From: Maribacter algicola
GTDB taxonomy: Bacteria > Bacteroidota > Bacteroidia > Flavobacteriales > Flavobacteriaceae
Reading direction: 5' to 3'
Length of the DNA: 64,000 nucleotides
Assembly: GCF_003933245.1 (NCBI RefSeq)
Contig: NZ_QUSX01000001.1
Span: forward strand, 248,001 to 312,000
Below, in pieces: positions 24,717 through 33,751 of the stretch. Under the pieces are notes generated by a model, which was not told the DNA's origin, searched no databases, and was given only the letters and a program-made list of their open reading frames with translations. Made by a program: the position numbers and the translations under genes. Position 1 is the stretch's first letter. Each line of letters starts with the position of its first letter.

Positions 24717-25568
24717 ATGAAAGCATTGTTTAAAAAACTCATTCCTAAATTTTACGGAGCTTTATTAAACCTTTATGTTTTCCTAAGTCCTACAAAAGCA
24801 GCTTCAAAAGCGTTCACAATTTTTACGAAAGTCAGAAAAGGAAGGGTTTTGCCTAATCAAAAGGAATATCTAGACCCTGTCAAACATGAACGAATAGAGG
24901 TTACCGGCCACATGATACAAACGTACAATTGGCCCGGTGATAGGGAGACGGTATTATTGATTCATGGCTGGGAAAGCAACACATGGAGGTGGCATAAGCT
25001 ACTTGAGAAATTGACACAGGCCAATTATAATGTAATCGCATTTGATGCCCCTGCTCATGGCTATTCAACGGGTGAACACCTATATGTTCCTTTGTATGCC
25101 GAAGTGTTGGAACAAATGATAATCAAGTATAGGCCACATCATCTTATAGGGCATTCCGTTGGGGGAATGACCATATTATATAACGAATATCGAAATCCAA
25201 ACGATGCCATTGAGAAAATAGTGACTATAGCTTCCCCTTCTGAATTTCATGAAATTATAGATCATTTTCAAACTCTTTTAGGCTTATCCAATCGTATGTT
25301 AGACGCTTTGGAAACGTACATAAAAAAGCGGTTTGGATTTACCATACGAGAGTTTTCGTCTTCCAAGTTTGTATCGACGAATAACAAGAAGGGATTGCTA
25401 TTTCATGACAGATGGGATAAAATTACTCCATATCACGCTTCAGAACGGGTTCACGCCGTATGGCAAGAAAGCATTTTTTATAGTACCGAAGGTTTGGGCC
25501 ACTCCATGCATCAGGACGAGGTAAACGATAAAATCATTGCCTTTTTACAAGATAAGATAACTCAATAG
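24717..25568 (+). CDS. Alpha/beta hydrolase
   Basis: This is a 283-residue serine hydrolase. The oxyanion region is LLIHGWESNTW, the nucleophile elbow GHSVGG (S147), the acid is Asp in LLFHDRWDKITP (about 231-234), and the catalytic His is in GLGHSMH (H262). The N-terminal 40 residues form a hydrophobic/basic helix that may associate with the membrane. Substrate unknown (ester or lactone is likely). Confidence 0.83.
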   Translation: MKALFKKLIPKFYGALLNLYVFLSPTKAASKAFTIFTKVRKGRVLPNQKEYLDPVKHERIEVTGHMIQTYNWPGDRETVLLIHGWESNTWRWHKLLEKLTQANYNVIAFDAPAHGYSTGEHLYVPLYAEVLEQMIIKYRPHHLIGHSVGGMTILYNEYRNPNDAIEKIVTIASPSEFHEIIDHFQTLLGLSNRMLDALETYIKKRFGFTIREFSSSKFVSTNNKKGLLFHDRWDKITPYHASERVHAVWQESIFYSTEGLGHSMHQDEVNDKIIAFLQDKITQ

Positions 25569-25617
25569 GACAAAAGCCCTACTTTTTTCCAATCTTTTGG
25601 CTAGTTTTAAAATAAAA

Positions 25618-25869
25618 ATGGCAAAAGAAAAAAATAGATCTGGAATTTTGAACGAGGAACAGTACGAGGCACTCGTAGAAAAAGGGTATAGCAAGGAGAA
25701 GTCCGCTAGAATTGCGAATACACCAGATTCCGGAAAAAAAGGCGGAAAGGCTCCAAATTATGAAGAGAGGACCAAAAAAGAGCTTTATGAAAAAGCGAAA
25801 GAAATTGGTATCGAAGGACGTTCTAAAATGAACAAAAAAGAGTTAATTTCGGCGTTAAGAAATAACTAA
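25618..25869 (+). CDS. Small protein with Rho-N/SAP-like C-terminal motif (DUF7218-like)
   Basis: The protein is 83 residues from the ATG at 25618. The N-terminal half reads LNEEQYEALVEKGYSKEKSARIAN, followed by a Gly/Lys linker. The C-terminal helix-extended-loop-helix (RTKKELYEKAKEIGIEGRSKMNKKELISALRN) is characteristic of Rho-N and SAP nucleic-acid-binding motifs. It is 3 bp upstream of the VOC gene. Binding to DNA or RNA is inferred. Confidence 0.75.
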   Translation: MAKEKNRSGILNEEQYEALVEKGYSKEKSARIANTPDSGKKGGKAPNYEERTKKELYEKAKEIGIEGRSKMNKKELISALRNN

Positions 25870-25872
25870 AGA

Positions 25873-26298
25873 ATGAACAACGTTTCACCCTTTCACATTG
25901 CCATTCCGGTGCATAACTTGGCGGAATGCAGAAAATTCTATGGAGAAATACTGAATTGCGAAGAAGGAAGAAGTAGCGACCACTGGGTCGACTTCAACCT
26001 TTTCGGGCATCAGTTGGTCATCCATTACAAACCTAAATCCGAGACGGATTCGCTTCACCACAATCCGGTGGACGGCCATGATGTCCCCGTTCCACATTAT
26101 GGGGTAGTATTGCCATGGGACACCTTTGAAAGTTTTTCCGAAGAACTAAAACAGAAAGGCGTAAAATTTATCATTGAGCCCTACATAAGATTCAAGGGAC
26201 TTGTTGGTGAACAGGCCACCATGTTCTTTTTGGACCCTGCTGGTAACGCTTTGGAGTTTAAGGCGTTCAAGGACATGGGGCAATTATTCGCCAAATAA
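25873..26298 (+). CDS. VOC family (glyoxalase-type) protein
   Basis: The protein is 141 residues with the paired beta-alpha-beta-beta-beta units of the vicinal oxygen chelate fold: [21 protein letters not shown] at the start, HQLVIHY in the middle, [16 protein letters not shown] opening the second half, and [15 protein letters not shown] at the end. Likely metal ligands are the first His, the later His residues and the terminal Glu. The substrate is unknown. Confidence 0.83.
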   Translation: MNNVSPFHIAIPVHNLAECRKFYGEILNCEEGRSSDHWVDFNLFGHQLVIHYKPKSETDSLHHNPVDGHDVPVPHYGVVLPWDTFESFSEELKQKGVKFIIEPYIRFKGLVGEQATMFFLDPAGNALEFKAFKDMGQLFAK

Positions 26299-26299
26299 A

Positions 26300-27271
26300 C
26301 TATTGTGACCAAGAAGTAGGGACCCTGTCCCAACGGTGTTTTTTAAGTTCCTTGATTAATTCCTTTGGTAGGGATTTACCATCACTGGTGGCAGAATTAG
26401 CCAATACATTACGCTGTTTTCTCATTCCAGGAATGGTGGTACCTACATGTTTGTTCTCCAAAATAAATCGGAGTGCCATTTCCGCCATGGTCATGCCTTC
26501 CGGAATTAGGGGCCTAAGGGCGTCCGCGTGTTCAACGGAAGAATTTAGATTTTCCGGGACAAAGTAGGTACCCCGCCAATCTCCCTCCGGGAACGTGGTT
26601 TCCTTGGTCAAATTACCCGTCAACGTCCCTTCGTCAAAAGGAACCCTCGCTATGACCCCAATATCCAGTTTCTCGCAAAGCGGAAAGAGTTTGTCCTCTG
26701 GCGCTTGATCAAAAATATTGTAGATAACCTGAACGGCATCCAACAATCCTGTTTCGAGTGCCAAAATTCCATTTTCTGGCTCCCAACGGTTCATACTGAT
26801 TCCCATAGCCGCCACCTTACCGGACTTTTTCAAATCCTCAACAGTCCGCTGCCACTCTTCCCGCTCGCTCCAGGTATCGTCCCACGTATGGAACTGCATC
26901 AAATCTATTTGTTCGAGTCCGAGGTTTTTAAGGGTTTTATGGGTGTATTCCATGATATGGTCCGTAGGATAGGAGTCCTCAAAAGCATATTCCGGTTTGG
27001 CGGGCCACTGAAAATTCTTGGGAGGAATCTTGCTAGCCGTATATAATTTTTTGGAGGGATGTCTTTTTACAAGGTCGCCCAAAAGTTCCTCGCTATGGCC
27101 TTCGCCATAACCCCATGCCGTATCAAAAAAATTAACGCCGTTTTCTACGGCCAGATCAAGGGACTTGGCGGATTGCTCATCATCCGAAGCTTTCCAACCA
27201 GCCATGCCCCACATTCCATATCCTATCTCACTTACTTGCCAATCTGTCCTTCCAAACCTTCTATAATTCAT
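26300..27271 (-). CDS. Aldo/keto reductase
   Basis: This is an NADPH-dependent (alpha/beta)8 oxidoreductase of 323 residues. The catalytic tetrad is visible: D50, Y55, K81 (TASK) and H128 (MQFHTW). FFDTAWGYGEGHSEELLG is the family signature. It is 15 bp downstream of the GH43 gene on the same strand, which suggests reduction of a sugar or aldehyde derived from the glycan that GH43 attacks. Confidence 0.85.
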   Translation of the reverse strand: MNYRRFGRTDWQVSEIGYGMWGMAGWKASDDEQSAKSLDLAVENGVNFFDTAWGYGEGHSEELLGDLVKRHPSKKLYTASKIPPKNFQWPAKPEYAFEDSYPTDHIMEYTHKTLKNLGLEQIDLMQFHTWDDTWSEREEWQRTVEDLKKSGKVAAMGISMNRWEPENGILALETGLLDAVQVIYNIFDQAPEDKLFPLCEKLDIGVIARVPFDEGTLTGNLTKETTFPEGDWRGTYFVPENLNSSVEHADALRPLIPEGMTMAEMALRFILENKHVGTTIPGMRKQRNVLANSATSDGKSLPKELIKELKKHRWDRVPTSWSQ

Positions 27272-27286
27272 CTGTGTATTTTATTT

Positions 27287-28321
27287 TTATTTATCTCCTA
27301 TTGTTCGTTTTTCTACACCTTCAAAGGTGATTTTTACGGGCTTGATGGTCCCATCCTCATTGAATTCCATTACATCCAAACAAGTTACCCTGTGGTCTCT
27401 GTCCTCGTTGGGAATAGGTCTACGATGGTACACCATAATCCATTCATCCGTTCCGGGCACATTGATTACGGAATGATGGCCGGCTCCCGTGGCAACGGAT
27501 TCGTCTGATTGCAATACCGTGCCTATTCGTTTATAGGGACCCGTAGCCTTATTTGCCATGGCATACACCACGCGATAGCTACCATCTGTCCAATTACCTT
27601 CGGACCACATAAAATAGTATATATTCTTTCGGAGAAACATAAAAGGACCTTCCACGTAGCCTTCCGGAGTAATTTCCCTAAAAATACTGCCATCTTCCCA
27701 AGGTACAAAACCTGTAAAATCATCATTTAATTTACCAAGGTTGCAATGGCTCCAACCTCCATAGAAAAAATAATGTGTTCCGTCCACATCCTTAAAAACG
27801 AATTGGTCGATTGGTTGGGCATCATTGTAAAAATCGGATATCAACGGTTTCCCTAAATAATCTTCGAACGGACCTCCAGGCGAATCGGCCACGGCTACGC
27901 CAATCCCACCATAATGATTGATGTCGTTATTGGGGTCATAAGATGACCTGCCAGGTCTTTGTATATCATTGCCACCAAAGAACAGGTAATACTTTTTGTC
28001 CTTTTCAATAATGGAAGGGGCCCATAGGGCCTGCCTCAACCATGTAATCTTTGTAGTATCCAATATATTTTCATGCTTCTTCCACTCTATCAAATCTCTG
28101 GAAGAAAACGCATCAAAATGCAACTGTTTGTCATAATCATCCGAAAAAGTAGGATAAATCCAATATTCTTCACCAAAAACTACCCCTTCCGGGTCGGCAT
28201 ACCATCCCTCAAAAATGGGGTTGCCGGACATTGATGCTGTGTTACCCTTTTGACCAAAACCCAAATTACAGACCCATAATGCAGAGCATGCAAAAAATAA
28301 TTGAATACATCTTTTTTTCAT
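27287..28321 (-). CDS. Glycoside hydrolase family 43 protein, secreted
   Basis: The five-bladed beta-propeller glycosidase starts best at 28321 (MKKRCIQLFFACSALW), which gives a signal peptide ending near GFGQ. Catalytic candidates are D43 in GWYADPEG (base), the Asp in DAQPIDQFVF (modulator) and the Glu in GYVEGPFMF (acid). WAPSI is also family-typical. GH43 enzymes are mostly arabinofuranosidases and xylosidases, with some galactosidases; the specificity here is open. It is likely operonic with the aldo/keto reductase. Confidence 0.85.
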   Translation of the reverse strand: MKKRCIQLFFACSALWVCNLGFGQKGNTASMSGNPIFEGWYADPEGVVFGEEYWIYPTFSDDYDKQLHFDAFSSRDLIEWKKHENILDTTKITWLRQALWAPSIIEKDKKYYLFFGGNDIQRPGRSSYDPNNDINHYGGIGVAVADSPGGPFEDYLGKPLISDFYNDAQPIDQFVFKDVDGTHYFFYGGWSHCNLGKLNDDFTGFVPWEDGSIFREITPEGYVEGPFMFLRKNIYYFMWSEGNWTDGSYRVVYAMANKATGPYKRIGTVLQSDESVATGAGHHSVINVPGTDEWIMVYHRRPIPNEDRDHRVTCLDVMEFNEDGTIKPVKITFEGVEKRTIGDK

Positions 28322-28422
28322 CTTTTGGAATTCTTGTTGCGTCAATTGTTTTAGTAAGTCAAATAGGAAGATATTTAATTACGAAATAAAATTATGTAAC
28401 AAACCTCAAAATTCAAGAATTT

Positions 28423-29043
28423 TTAGCCTATTGAAAGCCCTTTACGCCGGACCCAGAAGTAGGCAAAAACTAGATTGGGCACCCATGCCAACCAAGCGAC
28501 AATACGGTATGCCGGTTCAAAAGAACCTATAAGCAAAATTAATAGTGGCAACCAAATGCGTAGTGTGACCGCACCAAAACAAGCAGCATAACTATATATC
28601 ATAAAGACCTTATGCTTTTCAAAATCCCTTTCTCGAGCCGCCCTATAGGCCGTAATGGTAAAATACAACCAACAAACGGCAAGCAGAAAAAAGCCTGTCT
28701 TTGCTATAGGGCCGCCAGTTGCATAAAAGGCAATAAAACCACCACAAATTCCACTTATGAGTACGGATACGACATATATCTTACCAATAAGCCTATGTCT
28801 GGCAAGGTTGGAATTCCTGAAGCGTTTGCTAAACTGTACCCAACCTACCATGAGGGCCACACCCCCAAAAAGGATATGACCAAAAAATCCAATATTCCAA
28901 ATTACATTGGCCAGCAATTCCTGACTTTTGGAAAGCAACAATCCTATTTCCTCTTGGGCAAAGACATAGATTAATGGATATAGCCCTACGCCTATAGCCA
29001 AAAACCCGAATACGAACCATGCTACCTTATTCGTCCTATTCAT
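28423..29043 (-). CDS. DUF2306 multi-pass membrane protein
   Basis: The 206-residue protein has about six transmembrane helices. Family features are the WVQF...LARHRLIGKIYV segment and a conserved REFEKHK-like turn (RERDFEKHKVFMIYSYAACFGAVTLR). Function unknown. Its ATG overlaps the last 8 bp of the upstream esterase gene (ATGAATAG), so translation is likely coupled. Confidence 0.78.
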   Translation of the reverse strand: MNRTNKVAWFVFGFLAIGVGLYPLIYVFAQEEIGLLLSKSQELLANVIWNIGFFGHILFGGVALMVGWVQFSKRFRNSNLARHRLIGKIYVVSVLISGICGGFIAFYATGGPIAKTGFFLLAVCWLYFTITAYRAARERDFEKHKVFMIYSYAACFGAVTLRIWLPLLILLIGSFEPAYRIVAWLAWVPNLVFAYFWVRRKGLSIG

Positions 29044-30766
29044 AGCGCCAGCTTGTCAAATCGGCCCCTTGGGGAGCACTTTCTTCAATCCTTTTCATTA
29101 TTTTTGGCACGTACATGGAGTTATATCGCAACCTGCTGATCGCATTGGGCAGCTCTGAATCACCGTTCCAGCAATGCTCGGCCCGATCCCCGTACAATAC
29201 TTCCCCTTCATAATAGGGATCTGTGGTGCTCTCCAGAAAATCCTCCATGAGATACACGGCATTGTTTAGGTAATAGTTGTCCATATCCCCACAGTAGATG
29301 TGTATCTTCCCTTTGAGGTTTTCGCCCAATTTATCCCAGTCGCGCTCCATAATATATCGGAGATCGTAATTTTCCTTCCAATATTCGGCCACCTCGTGGT
29401 CAATCTCCCCCGTCATTTTATCCCAAATTCTAACTGGATAGCCATCATCGCCTTGGGGAGAGTAGGTGGCTTCCCATATATCCCACTGTTGCCCTGACCT
29501 GGATTTATCGCCTAACACCAATTCCAGATGATTTCCCTGCCTCAAGGTTGATTGGATATTGCCCAAATAATCCCTATGTGAAGGTACTTCCAATTTTTTA
29601 TGGGCAGCGTCATAGTAATAGGCATTATCATCTTCGTAGATATTGGTAAGGCAATACGCCCTAAAATCGATAGGGTCCGGGCAAGCCGCAAAACATCCGT
29701 TGTATTCCTCCGGATACTTCACCTGAACGGCCAAGGCCTCCCATCCACCCGTGGATCCTCCATACAGAAAGCGGGACCATCCTTCGCCCATACCCCTAAA
29801 CTCCTTTTCTATGTAGGGTATCAGTTCGTAGGTAATGGCATCGCCATAAGGCCCCTGACTGGCCGAGTTCACGGCATAAGAATCATCGTAATAAGGTGTT
29901 GGATGCTGAATTTCGATAATCAAAAACCTTGGAAAATCGGGTTCGTTCCATCTTTTATAAAAATCGTACGCCTCTTGCTGTTGGATGATGTTGTACCCTT
30001 TCAAATCGAACCTGGCGGAATAATCTGGTTCCAAATTCGGGTCTGGCGGCGTAGTCCTGAAGCCGCTAAAATCGGAAGGAAAATGTCCGTGAAAGACCAT
30101 TAGGGGATACTTTGCTTCGGGATGTTCGTCAAAACCCTTCGGCAACAAGACATGGGCCCCCAGATAGATGTCCCTACCATAAAACTCGGATAGTTTTTCG
30201 GACTTCATCTTAATATGCTTTATCCACTCCGTATCCTCGGGCTCGGCTATAGGCGGAATCACCTGATCCATCTCCACGCTCACATTTTCAATGCCATTGC
30301 TGCCTACCCGAATCTTAAAGGGCTTACTGTACAGATTACCAGGCGAACTGTTCCATTGCTGCCCTTCGCCATTGTCCATGGGCAATTTTACTGTATGGCC
30401 AGTAGCCAGGTTAAACGTTTCATAAACATGTAGCAAGGCCTGCACATTGTATTCGCCCGGCGGAATATCTGCCATGCTGGGATACGGATATCCAAAAACA
30501 GTTTCGTCAAAGGTAATGGGCTTACCGGGATCCATATTATCCACGTTCATCCCAAAGATCAGTTGTGTGTTTAGACCATCGTTAATTTGAAAGCGAGGTT
30601 CCTTACTGTCATCGGAAGAAAACATCAGCAAAAGCCTACCATCCTTTGCCTCTTGGCTGACAGATGCATTAAAACTAACGTTTACGCTATAGGTAGACTC
30701 CTTGACTTTTTGGCAAGAACCCAATAGTAAAAGGGCAATACAGACGAGACAAAAATTTCTAATCAT
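29036..30766 (-). CDS. Putative esterase, lipoprotein (esterase D/PF00756 type)
   Basis: I choose the start at 30766 (MIRNFCLVCIALLLLGSC) because it opens a lipoprotein signal with Cys 18; the upstream 11 codons add only a hydrophobic piece. The first 180 residues form a beta-rich domain of unknown type. An alpha/beta hydrolase domain follows, with the nucleophile elbow YGGSTGGWEA (Ser about 338), an HGHFPSDF region, and a C-terminal His near DRAEHCWNGD. It probably cleaves esters at the cell surface, perhaps on glycans. It is coupled to the downstream DUF2306 gene. Confidence 0.75.
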   Translation of the reverse strand: MIRNFCLVCIALLLLGSCQKVKESTYSVNVSFNASVSQEAKDGRLLLMFSSDDSKEPRFQINDGLNTQLIFGMNVDNMDPGKPITFDETVFGYPYPSMADIPPGEYNVQALLHVYETFNLATGHTVKLPMDNGEGQQWNSSPGNLYSKPFKIRVGSNGIENVSVEMDQVIPPIAEPEDTEWIKHIKMKSEKLSEFYGRDIYLGAHVLLPKGFDEHPEAKYPLMVFHGHFPSDFSGFRTTPPDPNLEPDYSARFDLKGYNIIQQQEAYDFYKRWNEPDFPRFLIIEIQHPTPYYDDSYAVNSASQGPYGDAITYELIPYIEKEFRGMGEGWSRFLYGGSTGGWEALAVQVKYPEEYNGCFAACPDPIDFRAYCLTNIYEDDNAYYYDAAHKKLEVPSHRDYLGNIQSTLRQGNHLELVLGDKSRSGQQWDIWEATYSPQGDDGYPVRIWDKMTGEIDHEVAEYWKENYDLRYIMERDWDKLGENLKGKIHIYCGDMDNYYLNNAVYLMEDFLESTTDPYYEGEVLYGDRAEHCWNGDSELPNAISRLRYNSMYVPKIMKRIEESAPQGADLTSWRYE

Positions 30767-30867
30767 TTTAGGTCGGTTTTTGATTAAAAGGTAAACCATT
30801 TAAATAAGAATGCAAAAGCCTGCATTGTTTTTGTGAACCACTACAAAAATGATGTCAAAAAAGCTGT

Positions 30868-30884
30868 TTCGTAGTATATACGAA
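30868..30884. promoter_or_regulatory. TTCGTA-N5-TACGAA palindrome upstream of the esterase gene
   Basis: Six-bp arms are separated by GTATA, about 105 bp upstream of the esterase start. The rest of the 30800-31067 gap holds further inverted repeats (AATGCA/TGCATT near 30810, AGGATT/AATCCT near 30926, CCCTC/GAGGG near 30983) but no gene. Confidence 0.35.
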
Positions 30885-31067
30885 CATACCATTTAAAGAA
30901 ACCGTTCGTTTTATACTAGCATAGGATTTTAGCAATGTAATCCTATTATAAGCACACCCAAATCCTGAACGTTATGAAACCCTCATCGAGGGATTTATTA
31001 TGATAAGTTAAATATCACTATAAAAGTAAATGTTTAAAAAAAAAGCTGTTAACCTAATTCTAAACGA

Positions 31068-31205
31068 ATGAAAAAACTAATTGCGATAACCCTAATTTTC
31101 TCTGGAATCCTTACCGTTAGTAGTTGCGAATATGACGACAGCAACGACTTGGATATCTTAAGGCCGAATGATTCCACACAAACTGGGCAGGCCAGTAGCC
31201 AGTAG
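31068..31205 (+). CDS. Tiny putative lipoprotein ending in a heptanucleotide repeat
   Basis: The ATG at 31068 opens 45 codons: a signal MKKLIAITLIFSGILTVSSC with a good lipobox (Cys 20), then a short acidic peptide EYDDSNDLDILRPND. The last residues and the TAG stop are made by the GCCAGTA tandem repeat. It is either a genuine short lipoprotein or the remnant of a longer one interrupted by the repeat, since a 7-bp array inevitably places a stop in every frame. Confidence 0.5.
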   Translation: MKKLIAITLIFSGILTVSSCEYDDSNDLDILRPNDSTQTGQASSQ

Positions 31206-31236
31206 CCAGTAGCCAGTAGCCAGTAGCCAGTAGCCA
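31191..31236. repeat. Heptanucleotide tandem repeat (GCCAGTA)x6
   Basis: Six exact copies of GCCAGTA and a partial seventh. On the minus strand the unit reads TGGCTAC. It overlaps the end of the tiny lipoprotein and lies about 65 bp past the folD stop. Confidence 0.95.
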
Positions 31237-31301
31237 AAGTTTAGATAACTAAAAACCCCACAATACTATTTGTAGGGCTCAAGTATTTGAAATAATTTTT
31301 C

Positions 31302-32186
31302 TTATTCCCTGCTCCTATGCCTTTCCCGAGCCAATAGGGTGTTTTTAAGCAACATGGCGATGGTCATGGGGCCAACACCTCCCGGAACGGGGGTAATAAA
31401 AGATGCTTTTTTACTTACGTTTTCGTAATCCACGTCACCTGTAATGTAATAGCCCTTTTCAGTGGAATCATCCGGAACCCTTGTGATTCCCACATCGATG
31501 ACCACCGCATCGTCCTTGACCATTTCGGCCTTGAGGAAATTTGGCACACCGAGAGCGGAAATAACAATGTCTGCCTGAGAAATTATCTGGGTGATGTTTT
31601 TGGTATGACTATGGGTTAGGGTCACCGTGGAGTTTCCAGGCCAACCCTTTCGCCCCATCAAAATGCTCATAGGCCTTCCTACGATGTGGCTTCGGCCTAT
31701 TACAACCGTATGTTTTCCCTTGGTATCGACTTGATAACGTTCCAACAATTCCAAAATACCAAAGGGTGTAGCAGGAATGAACGTACTCATATCCAAGGCC
31801 ATTTTCCCGAAGTTCATGGGATGGAAACCATCAACGTCCTTATCCGGATGGACGGCCATGATGACCTTTTGGGTGTCGATTTGTTCCGGTAAGGGTAACT
31901 GGACAATAAATCCATCAATATCTTTATCCTCGTTCAGCTCGTGGATCTTCTTCAACAATTCCTGTTCCGATGTGGTGCTGGGCATTCGTACCATGGTGGA
32001 TTCAAACCCTACGCGTTCACAAGCCCTTACCTTGCTACCAACATACGTTAGACTGGCACCATCGCTACCCACAATGACCGCGGCCAAGTGCGGGACCTTT
32101 TCCCCCCTTTCACGCATCTTTGCCACTTCAGCGGCTATCTCATCCTTTATCTGATTTGAAATTTTTTTACCGTCAAGAATTTCCAT
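31302..32186 (-). CDS. folD: Bifunctional methylenetetrahydrofolate dehydrogenase/cyclohydrolase
   Basis: FolD interconverts 5,10-methylene- and 10-formyl-tetrahydrofolate in one-carbon metabolism. The catalytic YVGSKVRACERVG (Lys), VQLPLPEQID, PATPFGI, the NADP-binding GRSHIVGRPMS and the C-terminal PVPGGVGPMTIAMLL are all present. Length 294 is standard. Its start is preceded by a 13-bp direct repeat. Confidence 0.95.
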   Translation of the reverse strand: MEILDGKKISNQIKDEIAAEVAKMRERGEKVPHLAAVIVGSDGASLTYVGSKVRACERVGFESTMVRMPSTTSEQELLKKIHELNEDKDIDGFIVQLPLPEQIDTQKVIMAVHPDKDVDGFHPMNFGKMALDMSTFIPATPFGILELLERYQVDTKGKHTVVIGRSHIVGRPMSILMGRKGWPGNSTVTLTHSHTKNITQIISQADIVISALGVPNFLKAEMVKDDAVVIDVGITRVPDDSTEKGYYITGDVDYENVSKKASFITPVPGGVGPMTIAMLLKNTLLARERHRSRE

Positions 32187-32196
32187 GTATTTCGTA

Positions 32197-32222
32197 TTCA
32201 GTAGGCAGTTTCAGTAGGCAGT
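32197..32222. repeat. Tandem 13-bp direct repeat upstream of folD
   Basis: Two exact adjacent copies of TTCAGTAGGCAGT lie 11 bp before the folD start codon. On the minus strand each contains TGCCTAC, one base from the TGGCTAC unit downstream of folD. Confidence 0.9.
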
Positions 32223-32310
32223 ACATTACACTACAAAATTACCCGGGTTGTTCATTTTAAATTGAATCGGTTTTACCACCTATGTTATTTTTCTTACTGG
32301 TTATCCGATA

Positions 32311-33642
32311 TTAACGCCCAAGACCGCTCATCATCTGCATCATCTTTTTACCACCACCCCCTTGCATCATTTTCATCATCTTGCTCATTTGGTCAAATTG
32401 TTTTAGCAATTGGTTTACTTCCTGCACCTCTCTTCCACTACCCTTTGCTATTCTTTTCTTTCTACTGGCATCCAGTTTGGAAGGATTGGACCTTTCGTCG
32501 GGCGTCATGGAATAAATAATCGCCTCAATATGCTTAAAAGCGTCATCGTCAATATCCAAACCTTTAAGGGCCTTTCCGGCCCCGGGAATCATCCCCATAA
32601 GGTCCTTCATGTTCCCCATTTTTTTGATTTGCTGGATCTGGCCTAGGAAATCGTCAAACCCGAATTTATTCTTGGCGATTTTTTTCTGAATCTTTCTGGC
32701 CTCCTCTTCATCAAACTGCTCTTGTGCCCTTTCCACCAGAGAAACAACGTCACCCATTCCCAAAATACGATCGGCCATACGGGAAGGATAGAAGATATCG
32801 ATAGCCTCCATTTTTTCACCCGTACCGATAAACTTGATGGGCTTGTTTACGACCGATTTTATGGAAATGGCGGCTCCACCACGGGTATCACCATCGAGCT
32901 TTGTAAGGATGACCCCGTCAAAATTCAGGACATCGTTAAATGCCTTGGCCGTGTTCACAGCATCCTGCCCGGTCATGGAATCCACTACAAACAAGGTTTC
33001 TTGCGGATTGATGGCCTTATGGATATCCGATATCTCGTTCATCATCTTCTCGTCCACGGCCAAACGACCGGCAGTATCAATGATGACCACATTATGACCT
33101 TCCGCCTTCGCCTTGGCAATACCGGCCTTGGCGATGGCCACAGGGTCGTTATTGTCCCTATCCGAATACACAGGCACACCGATCTGTTCCCCAACAACGT
33201 GCAACTGGTCGATGGCCGCGGGTCTGTATACGTCACATGCTACCAACAAAGGGTTTTTAGATTTTTTCTTCTTTAGAAAATTCGCCAATTTCCCCGAAAA
33301 GGTCGTCTTACCGGAACCTTGCAAACCAGACATCAATATAACGGACGGATTACCAGATAGATTGATTCCTTCTGAATCGCCTCCCATTAATTGGGTAAGT
33401 TCATCCTTTACGATCTTTACCATCAATTGGCCCGGTTGCAACGTAGTCAAAACATTTTGACCTAGCGCCTTTTCCTTTACCCGATTGGTAAATTCCTTAG
33501 CGATCTTGAAATTGACATCCGCATCCAAAAGGGCCCTTCGCACCTCCTTGGTCGTCTCCGCAACATTGATTTCCGTTATCTGCCCATGTCCTTTTAGAAC
33601 ATGAAGGGCTTTATCCAACTTTTCGCTTAAATTATCAAACAT
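32311..33642 (-). CDS. ffh: Signal recognition particle protein Ffh
   Basis: Ffh is the GTPase subunit of SRP, which brings ribosomes making membrane proteins to FtsY/SecYEG. It has an N-domain helix bundle, a G-domain (P-loop GLQGSGKTTFSGK near residue 109, DTAGR, TKLDGDTRGG), and a Met-rich M-domain (MGNMKDLMGMIPG; then SRKKRIAKGSGREVQEVNQLL and KMMKMMQGG) for signal-peptide and 4.5S RNA binding. Length 443 is normal. Confidence 0.95.
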   Translation of the reverse strand: MFDNLSEKLDKALHVLKGHGQITEINVAETTKEVRRALLDADVNFKIAKEFTNRVKEKALGQNVLTTLQPGQLMVKIVKDELTQLMGGDSEGINLSGNPSVILMSGLQGSGKTTFSGKLANFLKKKKSKNPLLVACDVYRPAAIDQLHVVGEQIGVPVYSDRDNNDPVAIAKAGIAKAKAEGHNVVIIDTAGRLAVDEKMMNEISDIHKAINPQETLFVVDSMTGQDAVNTAKAFNDVLNFDGVILTKLDGDTRGGAAISIKSVVNKPIKFIGTGEKMEAIDIFYPSRMADRILGMGDVVSLVERAQEQFDEEEARKIQKKIAKNKFGFDDFLGQIQQIKKMGNMKDLMGMIPGAGKALKGLDIDDDAFKHIEAIIYSMTPDERSNPSKLDASRKKRIAKGSGREVQEVNQLLKQFDQMSKMMKMMQGGGGKKMMQMMSGLGR

Positions 33643-33666
33643 CCTATTCCGTTTTTAATGGGAAAG

Positions 33667-33674
33667 CAAATTTA
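33667..33674 (-). promoter_or_regulatory. -7 box of the ffh promoter
   Basis: TAAATTTG on the minus strand exactly matches TAnnTTTG and lies 25 bp upstream of the ffh start. A TTTA rather than TTTG sits in the -33 area about 17 bp upstream. Confidence 0.45.
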
Positions 33675-33724
33675 AGAATATCATTGCTAAACGGGCATAA
33701 ACACTGCCAAAATCTAAAAACAAA

Positions 33725-33751
33725 AAGAGCATCCAAATTATGGACGCTCTT
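33725..33751 (-). terminator. Rho-independent terminator of the lipoprotein operon
   Basis: Arms AAGAGC-A-TCCA and TGGA-C-GCTCTT (10 bp with one mismatch) are followed on the minus strand by TTTTTG and more T. It ends the transcript of the two lipoprotein genes before ffh. Confidence 0.75.

Noticed and set aside
31049..31237. Minus-strand open frame with a repeated ATGYWLL peptide
   Set aside because: The repeat peptide is only the translation of the heptanucleotide array; the opposite strand has a better frame with a lipoprotein signal.
32722..33276. 184-codon frame antisense to ffh
   Set aside because: It lies wholly inside a conserved SRP GTPase; it is His/Arg-rich by reverse complement and lacks family features.
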